DNA from: Psococerastis gibbosa
Taxonomy: Eukaryota; Arthropoda; Insecta; Psocodea; Psocidae
Assembly: GCA_963971405.1 (NCBI GenBank)
Contig: OZ020484.1
Coordinates: 17,732,001 to 17,796,000 of the forward strand
Length of the DNA stretch: 64,000 nt
Direction of reading: 5' to 3'
How positions within the stretch are numbered: position 1 is the stretch's first letter; the number at the start of each line of letters is the position of its first letter. The notes below the pieces were generated by a model. The model worked only from the letters and a program-made list of their open reading frames with translations. It made no database searches and had not been told where the DNA came from. Both the position numbers and the translations under genes were made by a program. Positions 46,677-58,283 of this stretch are shown here, in pieces.

Positions 46677-49600
46677 AACTGCATTTTTTGGTGCGTCAAA
46701 CCACTACTACTTTTAGTAGTTGTTATTTTCCTGCTACCTCTTGTGCCCAATCTCCCTCCAGACTTCAAATTTACGTCATTCACAGTCTCGGAACCAGCTG
46801 TATTACAGGGTAAACTCGCCCTTAACACCCTCCTAAACGGAGCTGAGCGACTTTACGAAGGAGAGATTCGGGGGCCCGAGGGATTTGTAATTCTCAATGG
46901 CGAACTGTACACATCTTTACATGGAGGCTACGTGGCGAAAATAGTAGGGAATGAGATAAGGCCTGTCGTGAAATTTGGGCTGAGATGTGGTAAGTTTACC
47001 ATTGAGTTCCCTATCATTCCTTCAATTTTGAAACTTAGCTTTAGAGTTCAAAACAGCATTTCTTAGAAAAATAAGCTATTAAGAGCAAATCGGGCGCCAC
47101 ACTACTAGTCGCTTTTAGTGTAAAGTCCAATTTCTCATGAAATATCGATCATGGAGCCATGACTGAGGAGTAAAAAAAGTAGAAAAAATGCTCCTAAACT
47201 TAATTTTAATGTAGTACGTAGCCGTAGCCACTTTTTTGAAGGTGTGGACCTAACCCAACCATGCATTTTTTTCACGCCTTATAAACTGTGGCAAACCGGT
47301 TTTCGTAGGTCCTGCTGCATAATATGTCTTAAAATGAACGGGAGCATTTCTTCTTCCAATGATTTACGACTCTTATGATTTTGAGAAATTTGACTTAGTA
47401 CAAAGTATCGTGTGGGTGTCTATTTGCTTTTTAATAGTTTTGCTTCAAATTGATACCATTCCAACTGTTTTTAGGTAAATATAAATAATTCTTAACGAAG
47501 ATAAAGCACCTTCAAATAAAATTACAAATTTCAGAATTTAATACCCTCCCAACCTGAATCTATTGCCTGGACATTATTTATTTTCTTTTATTATATTTTA
47601 CAGACGATTATATTGACGAAGCGAAATGTGGACGACCGCTTGGACTTTTCGCCAAAGACAACCTCCTGTATGTCGCTGATGCATATTATGGGCTCTTCAC
47701 GTTCGATGTAACTACTGGCAAAAAGAGCCAGTTAGTTAGTCCGAATGTTGAAATTAGCGGTAGAAAACCCAAACTTTTCAATTCTGTCGCTGTTGCGAAC
47801 GATGGTACTGTCTATTGGACGGACTCAACTTCAGATGTGTCTTTACAGGATGGCCTCTACTCTCTTTTAGCCGATGGGACTGGAAGGTAAGCCTACTTAA
47901 TAGGTGTGGAAGCCAGAAATAGAACCTTTTACTTTGGTGCAAGCGCTTCGAGTAGTAAAATATAATTCTTTCTTACTCGTAGGAAATGGAACAATTAGTA
48001 TATGTTATGAATACCATTCATTGGAATTTGGGCCAATAGAGAAATGAAAAAAATATTCATAACTGACACCTGTTCCATTACCCAAAGCCAAGTACAGAAA
48101 AACCTTTTAGTCCTCAAAAATAAACTAAGTAAAAGGTTTGATTTAGCTATGTTTATCAATTCCGCTGAATGACTACATTCAATTTTAATCTTGCGATTTA
48201 TATTATCTTTACTTTATTTTGTGAAGTTTTCATAATGCAATGGAAGTTTAAATAATACGAGTCAACCTAAATGCCCTGTAAATAAATGTACAATCCAAAG
48301 CTCATACTTCTACCATACAAATGTTACATCCGAAAGGAGTGGGGGTGATTATTAATAAACACTGGTAAGGGAAGACAAATGAGGGAATTCGGGGATAACT
48401 AACACTAGGCTTACTCTGAGCTTTAGATGAACTTCCTGTACATATACAGTAGGTATTATAAAAATGTTTAACCATTTTGAACTTAGCGGCTGTTACTAAT
48501 ACACAGACAAGACAATACCGTAATAATTTAATGATAATTTAGGACAGCCTCCCATCAATTTCTGGGGAGTAATATATGAGAGTATATGAGTGAGTGCATG
48601 TTTTTTTCTGGATATTGTAAAATGTATTACTTAAATTACGTATATCGTAAAATAGGTTTACTGTAAAAGTAGCCCTACGAGGGTCTAAAAATCGCCTAAT
48701 TTAAAGCCACATTTCATTTCATACAACATTGAACCTGTACCTTTGCTTCTAATGGCGTATTGTCGCTTTACCTGCAAAAACTTCTTGATAGTTTGATCTG
48801 CAAACCACGATCTAAGTGGACCGCCTTAATATCGGATCGGGCAATGGTCCATTGGTAAAATTGCCATCTAATATAGTGTTTCTCATTTCAGGCTAATTAA
48901 ATATGATCCACAAACGAAGAAAAATACAGTGTTAATCGACGGGATCTTGTTTGCCAATGGACTTGGTTTGACACCTGATGAAAGCTTCATTGTTGTATCT
49001 GAAACAGGAATGAGCCGCTTGCTGAGGTAACTAATCAATATACAATGTGTTAAGTAATGTAATCTGCTAAGGGGAGATAATTTGATCAGTCATAATTGTT
49101 GTTCTCCAACGCCGTCTTTCTGCATTTCTGCATTAAGCAGTCTGACGGGGGAGTGAGTCTGTTTCTTAATTAGAGGCACCCTCCGTCACCTCAGGGAGAA
49201 GGGGAGTTGACTCACTGGGTGGACCTCCTGATTATAGTGGATTCCGAACCACTTGGGGAACATAGTAAAGTCACACGATTAATTCGGAGGTGACCAGGAA
49301 GTAGACTGACAGGCTAGTCTCAGTGCGTTGTCATTTCCCACCATGTCCCCCTGCTAACGTTCTACAAACTACCAAGTTTACTGCAGTGTTGAACAGGCTC
49401 TGTTCTGGTGGCCGTTGGCAAGTTATCATAGTCAATCTCAGTTGCTGGCTAGCGCTGCAGTGTGTCGCGTAAATTTTTGTAAAATCGTATTAATTTTTTT
49501 AAAACCGTAGAGAGGTGAATGTTAAAACAACATTGTTATTAGTATCGGCTAGCCCATTAAGTGTTATTTTTAGATTTTCGAAATTCGAGATGAAATGGTA

Positions 49601-52600
49601 AAATTCAAGATGATTGGCAAATTGCTTTAGTAAGTCGAAAGGATTTTGCATGCTAGGTTTTTCAATAGTTTTTAAATAGACTATGATAACAAATTTAAAA
49701 AATAAAAATAACCTACTGTGGAACCCATAAATTTTGAAGGATCGAGCTGAAAACTTTTACCGCATAAGGCATATTATTATTTTATTATTATTTATTTGTA
49801 GCTCGCTGACGTAGGCCTTAGCCCATTGAACAGCGCAAACAAGTACCCTGGGGTACATATTCTATGGTGCTTTCGCACATACGGTTTTATACATATATTA
49901 ATTGGAACTTTCTTCCCATGTCCAAGGAAGTGATCTCGCGAAGCGAGCTACTCCTAATAGAGGCACTTCCTTAAAAGAGTCAGGACTATGGAATACGAAG
50001 CATTCAAGATGCTTATATCTCAGTCCTGCGAAAGAGGGGCATTCACAAAGTATGTGCTCTGCCGTCTCGTCATGCTGGCTGCACCACCTGCACTTAGTGT
50101 CACTCAGCCTATTGAGTCTGTTCATGTGAACTCTGAATGGTCCATGGCCAGTCAGTAGAGCAGCGACCATTCTTGTAGTCCTGCGATCTGTATCTATTTT
50201 ATGCAGTCCGTAGTCTTCTGCTGGGTTCCTCATGAATAGTTTAGAGTGCCGAGGTGTCGAAAATGCCCAGTGTTGTAAGAACTCTTTCTGCAGTCTTTTC
50301 CGAAGTAGGTTTTTAACATATGCTGGGCCTACAGGCAGGACTGGTTCGTTTCCTACAAAGGGTGTCTCTGCGCCTTGCCGGGCTAGTCGGTCCGCTTCTT
50401 CGTTGCCTGGGATTCCCCTGTGACCCGGGACCCAAACCAATTCGATTTCAAATTGCTGACTAGTGAGTATTTTCATCTCTTGTCTGCATTCTGCAATCAA
50501 CCCAGAGTTAACCACGGGGCTTGACAACGCTAAGATGGCAGCTTGACTATCAGAGCAAATGTATACTCTATGCGTACCGTGTTGATAGCTGAGTTCGAGC
50601 GCACATCTTATTGCGAAGACTTCGGCTTGAAAGACGGACGTATAGGTGCCTAATGGAATGGCCAGCTCTGTTTTAGGGGCTTCACAAAAGACTCCTGCTC
50701 CTGCTCTCCCATCAATTAGTGAGCCATCGGTAAAGTAGACTACACTGTCTAACCTTATGAAATCGGGCTTATCAAGGGCCCATTCATCTCGTTGGGGTAA
50801 TCTAATCTTAAAACAGTCATCCAGACTGATCTTTCTGCCAATGTGATCTTGTGGCATTTCTGTTATGACTTCATTTGGTAGTATAGACGAGTCTCCTTTC
50901 CACGATCCATTTAGTTTGAGTCGCCAAAAAGCGACTTCTGCTTGGTATTTAATGAAGAGATGAAGTGGTGGAATGTTGAGTAGTACCTCTAAGGCTGAAG
51001 TGGGCGTGGTTCGAATGGCTCCAGTGGCACCAATGCAGACCAACCTCTGTAGTTTTTGCAACTGTTTTTGTGCAACCCCCAGGGAAGTTCTCGTCCACCA
51101 GACAATGCAGCCATATGTAATTATTGGTCTTATAACAGCCTCATACAACCAACGGACAATTCTTGTTTTCAATCCCCATGTGGCGCTAAAAAGCCTTCGG
51201 ACAATATAGAACGCTGCTGTTGCCTTGCGAATGCAGGATTCCAAGTGAGACTTCCATGTCAGCTCTCGATCTAGTATGATTCCAAGGTACTTAACGGTTT
51301 CAATTCATGACCTTTAACCGTCAGTCGTTTCTGGTTATGCATCAGTCTCCTACGAGTGAAGAGTATCACTTCTGTTTTTTGAGGGTTAATGTCCAGTCCT
51401 TTCCCCTGGCACCAGGCGACGACTCTGTTGATTGCGTCTTGCATTAAGTCAATAATCACATCCAGACAAATACCTATAATTATAATAGCTAGATCATCTG
51501 CATATGCTATAGTGTCGTACCTTTCGCTAGCAAGCAGATTCAAGAGTTCATCTACAACGATGCTCCAGAGCAGCGGCGATAATACACCTCCCTGCGGGCA
51601 ACCTCTCGTGACTGTGATCCAGGCCACTGCATTACCTCTCGAGGCAGACACCATTCGACTGAGTAGTAGATGCCGAATCCACACGGTAACGCTGGTGCTT
51701 GTGTTCCGCTTTCGCAAGGCTGACTCAATCGCTTCGAAGCTAACACTGTCAAATGCCCCTTGAATGTCAACACATGTGACCAGTGCCATCTCTCTATGAC
51801 CAATCGCTCTTTCTAACTTATGAACCAGGCTATGTAGGGCTGTTTCGGTAGACTTTCCAGTTCGGTACGCGTGTTGCGCTTCGTTAAGAGGGTATCTTTT
51901 GTTGAAGTCATCTCTGATATACCATTCAACTACTCTCTCTAACGTTTTTAAAAGAAAGGAGCTTAATGTGATAGGTCTGAAGGCTTTCGGGTCAGAGTAA
52001 TCAGCACGCCCTGCTTTAGGAATGAAAACAACGCGTACTTTTTGCCACGGAGTTGGGACGTAGCCTAATTTGAGAGAAGAGCGGAAAATGAGGACTAACG
52101 CTTCCAATAATACTTCAATCCCACGCTGTAACAATACAGGGTAGATGCCATCGGGGCCGGGTGATTTATATGGTGAGAACTTCATGACTGCGCATTTTAC
52201 GCTATGAGGAGTCACTATATTATTTATCACTTCAACATCAACTTCGCGAAGTGCGTTGGCTGACGGAGAACCTTTTGCGGCAGAGTCCGGGTCAGGAATA
52301 ATGGTGCAGCCAGGAAAGTGTGCTTCTAGAAGGGTCTCAAGAGCTTCAACATCTTCTGATGTGTGTTCTCCATTTGGCTTGGTTATTGGGCCACTTATAA
52401 GTTGTGGCATTTTCTTAAGGCATTTCTGTAATCGGGTTGCTTCCTCTACGCCTCCAATATCACTACAAAATTTACGAAAAGACTCATTTTTTAATCGATT
52501 TATTGTATTTTTGTATTCATTTCTTTCCTTCTTGTACGCCTCAATGTCGTCAGACTTCTTGGTGCGTTTTTGTTTATTATATAACCTGGTTTCATTTCTC

Positions 52601-55600
52601 CTTTCCTCTACTTCGTTGTTCCACCATACTGGGACTACTACATCGGTTACTCTACTTAGGGGGCATGCTTCGTCAAAGGCTCCCGAGATTGCAGTGAGAG
52701 TACTCGAAACTAGATTTTCTAACTCCCCGATGTCTTCGGGTTCCATCACTGGCAATGCTTGCATGCGAAGTCTCAGTTCGTCCTCAAATATCGTCCAGTT
52801 CGTTTTCTTTGGATTCCGTATGCATTTATATTTACGAATAGGCCCATCATTTAGTTGGAAGAGAATATGTTTATGGTCGGCGAGAGACTCTTCTTCTGAG
52901 ACCTTCCACCCAGTCACACAATTAGATAGCCGTGGAGTGCATAACGTCAGGTCCAGTACTTCCTCCCTTATTGCATTGACGAATGTTGGTTTTCCTATTT
53001 TATTCAGGATGTGAAGATCTTGCTGTATGATAAATTCAAGTAATTTCTCACCTCTGTCATTGACGTCTGTGCTTCCCCAAATAGTGTGGTGAGCATTGGC
53101 ATCACAACAAATAATTAATGGCAGCTGCTTTGAAGAGTAGAAATTAATTAGTCTTATGACTTCTGGAGGAGGGATATCACTGCATTCTCCTGGAAAGTAT
53201 GCCGACGCAAGAACTCTTCTTGACCCATTGGGTAGCTGCAAGTAAACAAAAGTAGGCACCGGGGTTACAGGCAATCGACTTAGCAACATGGTTCTCGGCC
53301 GACCTACAGAGGGACAGCAAATAATGTTTCCACGAAAAGGGCCAAGACCCCTCAACTGACCATCAGGTCCTAACCAAGGCTCCTGAATTGCTGCAATGTC
53401 AATATTTAACTCGACAATTCTTTTCAAAAGAACTGCTGTGGCAGCTTTTGAGTGTTGAATATTTGCTTGTAGAATCTTGGTCATTCAGCTTTGTTGTCAT
53501 GTATAGTACAATGGTGTGTTGCACTATCTGTATTATTTTGTGTCTTCGGCGTGTTATCACATAAAAGACTTGATGCTGACGTTCTAACTAGGGGTAGGGA
53601 GTTTGACCTCTCTCTAAGTAGGAAGTTTGTAATTTTCCCAACGTTTGTGTCTTTATCTTCGATCTTTTTCTTTTTATCAGGTCTGAAGTTTTTTGTTGGT
53701 GACCTCAGTAGTTTCTTCGAGGGCTGAAAAGGGTCAGCCCTATCTTGAGATAATGTGGTCTGCAGCTGCGGGCTTCCTGCCTTTCTCTTCAGCTGGGGAC
53801 TGTGTACAAGTACCTGTTTGCTCACTTTTTCAGCTGGTACAATTTTAACGGCTGCTTGAGGTTCCTTTACGTTTTTCTTACTCGGCACTGTCGCGTGAGC
53901 TTTACCGGCTTGCTTTTGGGTTCTCGCTTCCTTCCGTCGCAAGATTATATCGGAGACAGGTGTATAAACTGCCCTGCTAGTTGACCATTGCGGCTTGTTT
54001 TCATAACCGAGAAGGATCTTAGACGACTCTTCGTCGATTCCAACCCCGAGCCTTGTTCCATGACTGTCTTCATGGCGATTGAAAATCCTCCGCTGAGTTG
54101 TATGAAGACGCGGGTTTTGTTTCTGAAGCTTTTTTAGAATCTCTTCATTAGTAGGCTTTTTCTTTCCTGGTAACCAAAGCACTCCTTTTACCAACTTCGG
54201 GATATCCCGCACAGGTATGGCCTGTAGGGTGTGACCTTCCCATACTTTCAGCTTAGTAACAATTTCACTGAGCCATGTTTTGCTCGCTTCATTACCAGCT
54301 GTAACAATTATATATTTGTCTCTACGAAATGTAGATATAAATTGAGGCATACTCACGTCAACTGGCAGTGCAAATAGTTCATCGCCAATAATATCGAAAA
54401 ATTCCAACTTATCCTCCTCGGTGATGAGCCTTGGTGGGTCGGTAAAAATCGCTAGTTGCATAGCAATATCTCCTTTTACTTTCTCGGCAAAGGACTCGCC
54501 GGTTATTTTGTGGTGTCGACCATATGGGCTAGAAGACCCAATTTCATCTGACACGCCTGGCATTTCAACCTTGATTTATCCTGATGTGTGTTCTGACGGA
54601 ATATTGTAGGTCATTATTTAGAACGGGATGGGTGTAGGTGTAAGAATAGGAGGGCCCAAAGTTGTAGATCCAGCGTTGGACAGTTATACCCCTGTCGACT
54701 GGGTTTCTATCGCCGATGTGGAGGAGGAGGGGGGGGGGTAAAAGTTTTCACACGTTAAGGAAGTAACTCTAACATCCAACTGTATCAGTTCATTAATTTA
54801 AAAGTGTTATAAAGTATGCTATATCACAAGGAAAAAGCACAGTAATTATCAAGACACAACCGCACCGAACCGCATAAGGCATAACTGATCTCTCACCAAA
54901 ATTAATGTAAAAAAATTGATTACTTCAGATGTACTTAATTTTTATTTCTGCCTTATTAGACTTGCCATGTCAACCCGGGCCAAGTTGAAGTCTTTCTTCT
55001 GCTAGATAAGCAGTGATAGTTATTGGCTCAAGATTTTTGGCATCATGTAGTCTCTTTTCCAACTACTATCTTCTCACCGTACTTCGATGGGTCCTTTTTT
55101 CATGTCTTCCTTTCACAAATTCCCTGTCTATACAGGCTTTCTACAAAGTTAAATGAGTACTCTGTCTTTAAATTTAAATCAGAACTTTATGAAAAAAAAT
55201 TCAAGGTAGTCCAACTTCAATTTCCCAGGATAGTAACATACGATATTGGATATTTTTAGCACTTTCTTGAATCGACCAGTAATTTTTTATTACGTTTTGC
55301 AATGGAGAGATTTCAAAAGATTTCCTATTTTTCATTTGTGCTCACTGAGTGTCGAGTTCCATTGTGGTTATGAAATTTCGGTGTAAAAGATTTCGAGGCC
55401 CACTTGATTGTAGTTGAAATGGTTATATGAATTTATAAAAATAAAAAAAATCTAATTCACAGGTATTGGCTGAAGGGACCAAAAGCAGGAGAATCGGACA
55501 TCTTCGCAGATCAGCTACCAGGCCTACCCGATAACATTCAAGCTGGAAGCAACGGTTTTCTTGTCAGTCTCGTTTTAGCTAGGGACGACCAAACCCCGGC

Positions 55601-56474
55601 ATTGCTTCAATCTCTGTATCCGTTCCCCTGGCTGCGTAAGGCTGCGTCTCGAGCCCTTGCGTTAGTTGAGACAGCCGCAAAAAAAGTTGGCGAAATATAT
55701 CCCAATAACTTTAGCAGACGCGCAGTGCATTTCATTGGCCACTTTGAAATGAGCAAGCCTCTGGCACCGTTACGTGTCACCCTTGTTGTTTATGACTTGC
55801 AAGCCAATATTGTTGACAGTTTCCACGCTTTGGATGGCTCGGTAACCGGCATTAGCGACGCGATAGCATATCAAGGGGCTCTATTTTTAGGCTCACCGTT
55901 CAATCAGTATCTTGGTCGAGTTAAAACGCCGTCAGTGGTAAAAAGGTTTATTGATGCTTTCCCAACTCCGCCAAAAGTTTCGGTTCGTATTAAAGAAGTA
56001 CCAACGTCTACACCGAGACCAACTTCTACTACCACTAAGCCATCGAAGCCTGCAAAATCAAAAGAACAGGTACCACCAGCAACCACACCAAAACCTACTT
56101 CTACCACCGCCACCACGCCGTCAAAACCTACAGTAAAACCACATTCAAAAGAACAAATACCAACGGCAACCACACCAAGACCTACTTCTACTACCACTAC
56201 GCCGTCAAAGCCTGCAGTGAAACCTCATTCAACAGAACAGGTACCACCAACAACTTCACCTAGACCTACTTCTACTACCACTACGCCGTCAAAGCCTGCA
56301 GTGAAACCTCATTCAACAGAACAGGTACCACCAACAACTTCACCTAGACCTACTTCTACTACCACTACGTCATCAAAGCCCCATTCAAATGAAAAGGTAT
56401 CAAGTTCAAGACCATCAACTACAGAAAAACCCCATAAAAAACCAAATCTTGTCGATACTAAAGATGAACTCTAA
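46677..56474 (+). CDS. APMAP/hemomucin-like type II membrane protein ending in KDEL
   Basis: Exons 46677-46989, 47604-47886, 48892-49026 and 55463-56474 join in phase to 580 residues. A possible first exon at 46596-46619 (MRQRLSLK, weak GTTACG donor, 57-bp intron) would complete the N-terminus. After a short N-tail comes one membrane segment (PLLLLVVVIFLLPLV), giving a type II topology. A strictosidine-synthase-like six-bladed propeller domain follows (GPEGFVILNGELYTSLHGG, CGRPLGLFAKDNLLYVADAY, FANGLGLTPDESFIVVSET, YWLKGPKAG, LPGLPDNI). A Thr/Pro/Lys-rich tail of about 150 residues made of 28-residue repeats comes next, like the mucin tail of insect hemomucin. The last residues are DTKDEL, so the lumenal C-terminus ends in a KDEL retrieval signal. 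APMAP relatives have arylesterase/lactonohydrolase-like activity; the substrate here is unknown. A 5.1-kb LINE lies in the last intron. Confidence 0.9.
49097..49418 (-). mobile_element. SINE-like retroposon with (CAA)n tail, copy 3
   Basis: The plus strand starts TGTTGTTCTCCAACGCC and ends TGGCCGTTGG, following the same course as copy 2 with several deletions (e.g. around GGCACCCTCCGTCACCTC). No target-site duplication was seen. It is an older copy, in the last intron of the hemomucin-like gene. Confidence 0.75.
49898..51297 (-). CDS. LINE ORF2, thumb, RNase H and C-terminal knuckle part
   Basis: This frame continues ORF2 from VKYLGIILDRELTWKSH through the conserved thumb (WLYEAVIRPIITYGCIVW). 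The RNase HI domain has VYFTDGSL, FQAEVFAI, YICSDSQAAI and WVPGHRGIPGNEEADRLAR, so all four acidic catalytic positions are present. The end is a Cys/His knuckle, CRWCSQHDETAEHILCECP. The length and order match the first part, so together they represent an ORF2 of about 1195 codons with one frameshift. Confidence 0.88.
51271..53484 (-). CDS. LINE ORF2, endonuclease and reverse transcriptase part
   Basis: The 737-residue frame starts MTKILQANIQHSKAA. The endonuclease shows QEPW, CDANAHHTIWGS and LADHKHI, all expected for an apurinic/apyrimidinic-type nuclease. The reverse transcriptase shows GPDGIYPVLL, AFRPITLSS, HAYRTGKSTETAL, VDIQGAFDSV, GCPQGGVLSPLLW and the catalytic YADD. The frame then stops at 51271, but the neighbouring frame continues from about 51297 (VKYLGIILD). 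A single-base deletion in the AAACCG region would explain the break, or it may be a sequencing error. Confidence 0.9.
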   Translation of the reverse strand: MTKILQANIQHSKAATAVLLKRIVELNIDIAAIQEPWLGPDGQLRGLGPFRGNIICCPSVGRPRTMLLSRLPVTPVPTFVYLQLPNGSRRVLASAYFPGECSDIPPPEVIRLINFYSSKQLPLIICCDANAHHTIWGSTDVNDRGEKLLEFIIQQDLHILNKIGKPTFVNAIREEVLDLTLCTPRLSNCVTGWKVSEEESLADHKHILFQLNDGPIRKYKCIRNPKKTNWTIFEDELRLRMQALPVMEPEDIGELENLVSSTLTAISGAFDEACPLSRVTDVVVPVWWNNEVEERRNETRLYNKQKRTKKSDDIEAYKKERNEYKNTINRLKNESFRKFCSDIGGVEEATRLQKCLKKMPQLISGPITKPNGEHTSEDVEALETLLEAHFPGCTIIPDPDSAAKGSPSANALREVDVEVINNIVTPHSVKCAVMKFSPYKSPGPDGIYPVLLQRGIEVLLEALVLIFRSSLKLGYVPTPWQKVRVVFIPKAGRADYSDPKAFRPITLSSFLLKTLERVVEWYIRDDFNKRYPLNEAQHAYRTGKSTETALHSLVHKLERAIGHREMALVTCVDIQGAFDSVSFEAIESALRKRNTSTSVTVWIRHLLLSRMVSASRGNAVAWITVTRGCPQGGVLSPLLWSIVVDELLNLLASERYDTIAYADDLAIIIIGICLDVIIDLMQDAINRVVAWCQGKGLDINPQKTEVILFTRRRLMHNQKRLTVKGHELKPLSTLESY
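53481..54563 (-). CDS. LINE ORF1 protein (DUF4780-like)
   Basis: The frame of 360 residues starts MPGVSDEIGSSSPYG. Its middle (FRRDKYIIVTAGNEASKTWL, WEGHTLQAIPVRDIPKLVKG, LWLPGKKKP, LQKQNPRLHTTQRRIF, LGVGIDEES) resembles the DUF4780 domain found in ORF1-type proteins of arthropod LINEs. The last third is Lys/Ser-rich and probably binds nucleic acid. I saw no CCHC knuckles. The stop codon overlaps the ORF2 start as ATGA (53481-53484), a layout that suggests ORF2 is translated by termination-reinitiation. Confidence 0.8.
   Translation of the reverse strand: MPGVSDEIGSSSPYGRHHKITGESFAEKVKGDIAMQLAIFTDPPRLITEEDKLEFFDIIGDELFALPVDVSMPQFISTFRRDKYIIVTAGNEASKTWLSEIVTKLKVWEGHTLQAIPVRDIPKLVKGVLWLPGKKKPTNEEILKKLQKQNPRLHTTQRRIFNRHEDSHGTRLGVGIDEESSKILLGYENKPQWSTSRAVYTPVSDIILRRKEARTQKQAGKAHATVPSKKNVKEPQAAVKIVPAEKVSKQVLVHSPQLKRKAGSPQLQTTLSQDRADPFQPSKKLLRSPTKNFRPDKKKKIEDKDTNVGKITNFLLRERSNSLPLVRTSASSLLCDNTPKTQNNTDSATHHCTIHDNKAE
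56013..56395 (+). repeat. coding 84-bp tandem repeats (mucin-like tail)
   Basis: Four to five units of about 84 bases encode variants of PRPTSTTTTPSKPAVKPHS plus TEQVPPTTS. Two neighbouring units (from about 56178) are virtually identical, which implies recent unequal exchange, so length may vary between individuals. The threonine density suits O-glycosylation. Confidence 0.9.
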
Positions 56475-58283
56475 TTTATTCAGGATAGCCTGGCCTATTG
56501 TGTAATACAATACACCAATAGGCTTAAGTAACTTTAATTTTAATTCAATTACGTACATCTTATATGAGTTATTTTTGTAGTTTATTTTCTTTTTGGAGGC
56601 CTTTGAATCGACGAGGCCCTGGACTGCAGCCCCCCTCACCCCATGGGTAATCCGGTACTTCTAGTACCTAATAAGTTATTAATTTAGATCGTCGTAGTCG
56701 ATTGCTCATTTTTTTGGTCACACTTCGTAAGATGACGAACCTGTTAGATACTAAATTTTTTACTGGTCATTATTAGGTATAGAACAGTAATTAGATAGGT
56801 TTTATTGCTAGACTTTGTTTTACGTAACATCGCAGCTACTCTATGGTCATCTAGATTGACTTCAGTCAGGACAAGTACGCTATTGCAGATGTTCAGCTGT
56901 GCTTTTGTGCTACGAACCTTAGTTTTTCAATGAGAAAAATCACAGTTGACTCATAAAAATAACTGAATATTACATTGCGGTGATATTACCTACCACAACG
57001 AAAGTAGGCTAAGTCCACTAATTAATCACCTCATTTGGTAATTAATTTAAATCTTGTAATTTATGCAGGATTCCAATATTGAAAAGAAAGTATGGACGAT
57101 ATTGTTTATCAGGTAGTGAGTTCACAACAGAGAGCTGTTCGTTTACTGTACATTATTGTAGGCTAACGAGTCAATCAAATTTAAAATTGTGTTATACACA
57201 CAAAAAGAACTGAACTGTCCTAAAGCATTCCAATTGTTACATTTTTAATTAACATGGGCCTACATTCTAAATTTATGAGGACAACATTCCAGATTAACGC
57301 GACCTTTTCTACCGTAATGGTACCTACTTCATTGAACGTAATAGGCCTAATATAAATATGCACTATTGTTATATTGCACTCCGCGTTGTCTCGTTAAATT
57401 GGTTGTGGATCTGTATGTGAGAATATATACAGTTTGTTGCTGAAATAAATCTGCTGTTAATCTTGAATTAGTTTTCATTCCCCGAACGTAAACGTCAGGG
57501 GTCGGCGACCTATTGCTTTTTTTTTTTTTTTTTTTTAAGGCCACTTGGCTTAGCCAAAAGATAGGCCGGGAGTTCGTTTAGCCCGAAAGCCTAGAGGGTT
57601 GTGACCGCGCTCAACACCTTGACCAGGAGTTGAATCACTGGTCCCGCGTCTCTTTCAAGAGCCACCGCGACAATGTCCCTCACGTTAGTGAGAGACACGC
57701 CCAGACCCTGGCGGATGGCTGTCGCGAGCCCTGCCCTTGCGGCTGCCGCAATGCGTGGGCAATCCCATAGGATGTGCTCTACGGTTTCTAGTTGGTCGCA
57801 CAGGTCGCAAGCTGCGGACTCAATAATTGACATCCGCCAAAGATGACTCTTGGCCGTAGTGTGGCCCGAGATCAGATGCGAAGCCCCCGTCGCCACCCCC
57901 CTAGACAAGTTGAGATATTGCTATAGCCGCTCATATTGTCAGAAAATCAGTGCGGGCAGCACGCATTTTTATATGTGTGGACATGTGTTTTTACTTCTCT
58001 AAATAAAACATATCTCTACCTTGTTAATCATAATACTGATAGAATGGAACTGAGACAAAAATTCGATTTCGGTATTCCATTGCACATTTAATCTTCTCAT
58101 AGGCTATAAAGTCATACAGATCTTAAGTTTAAGGAGAGATCTAGACGGAAATTAAGTTCAGACGCTTATTAAACAGTTTGTAGATCATTGTAGCCCATTC
58201 TTTTTCCATCATAGGCTTGTAATAGAATATGATGGAAATACTCGTACGTAGTCATTGTGTCCCTTTTTCCCCCTTTTTCTGTC
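56475..58283. other. convergent intergenic region, hemomucin-like to SNF8
   Basis: Both flanking genes end here. Apart from a truncated LINE 3' end (57517-57911), the sequence is AT-rich with no recognised coding exon or repeat. Confidence 0.55.
57517..57911 (-). mobile_element. 5'-truncated LINE 3' end with poly(A)
   Basis: The minus strand reads GVATGASHLISGH, then a knuckle CDLCDQLETVEHILWDCPRI, then a GC-rich 3' region and a poly(A) of about 20 bases (T run at 57517-57536). This is the C-terminal end of another RNase H-type LINE family, different from the 49.8-kb element. Its base composition is clearly GC-richer than its surroundings. Confidence 0.8.

Larger units (their letters stand above)
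49774..54868 (-). mobile_element. near-complete LINE with 15-bp target-site duplication
   Basis: The element is bounded by a perfect 15-bp duplication, ACCGCATAAGGCATA, at 49759-49773 and 54869-54883. On the minus strand it has a ~305-bp 5' region, ORF1, ORF2 (apurinic-type endonuclease, reverse transcriptase, RNase H, Cys-rich end), a short 3' region and an AT-rich tail of TAA-type repeats. This layout fits the Jockey/Loa/I/R1 group of LINEs; the clade needs a reverse-transcriptase tree. The perfect duplication and one visible coding break show a recent insertion. It interrupts only intron sequence of the hemomucin-like gene, in antisense orientation. Confidence 0.93.
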
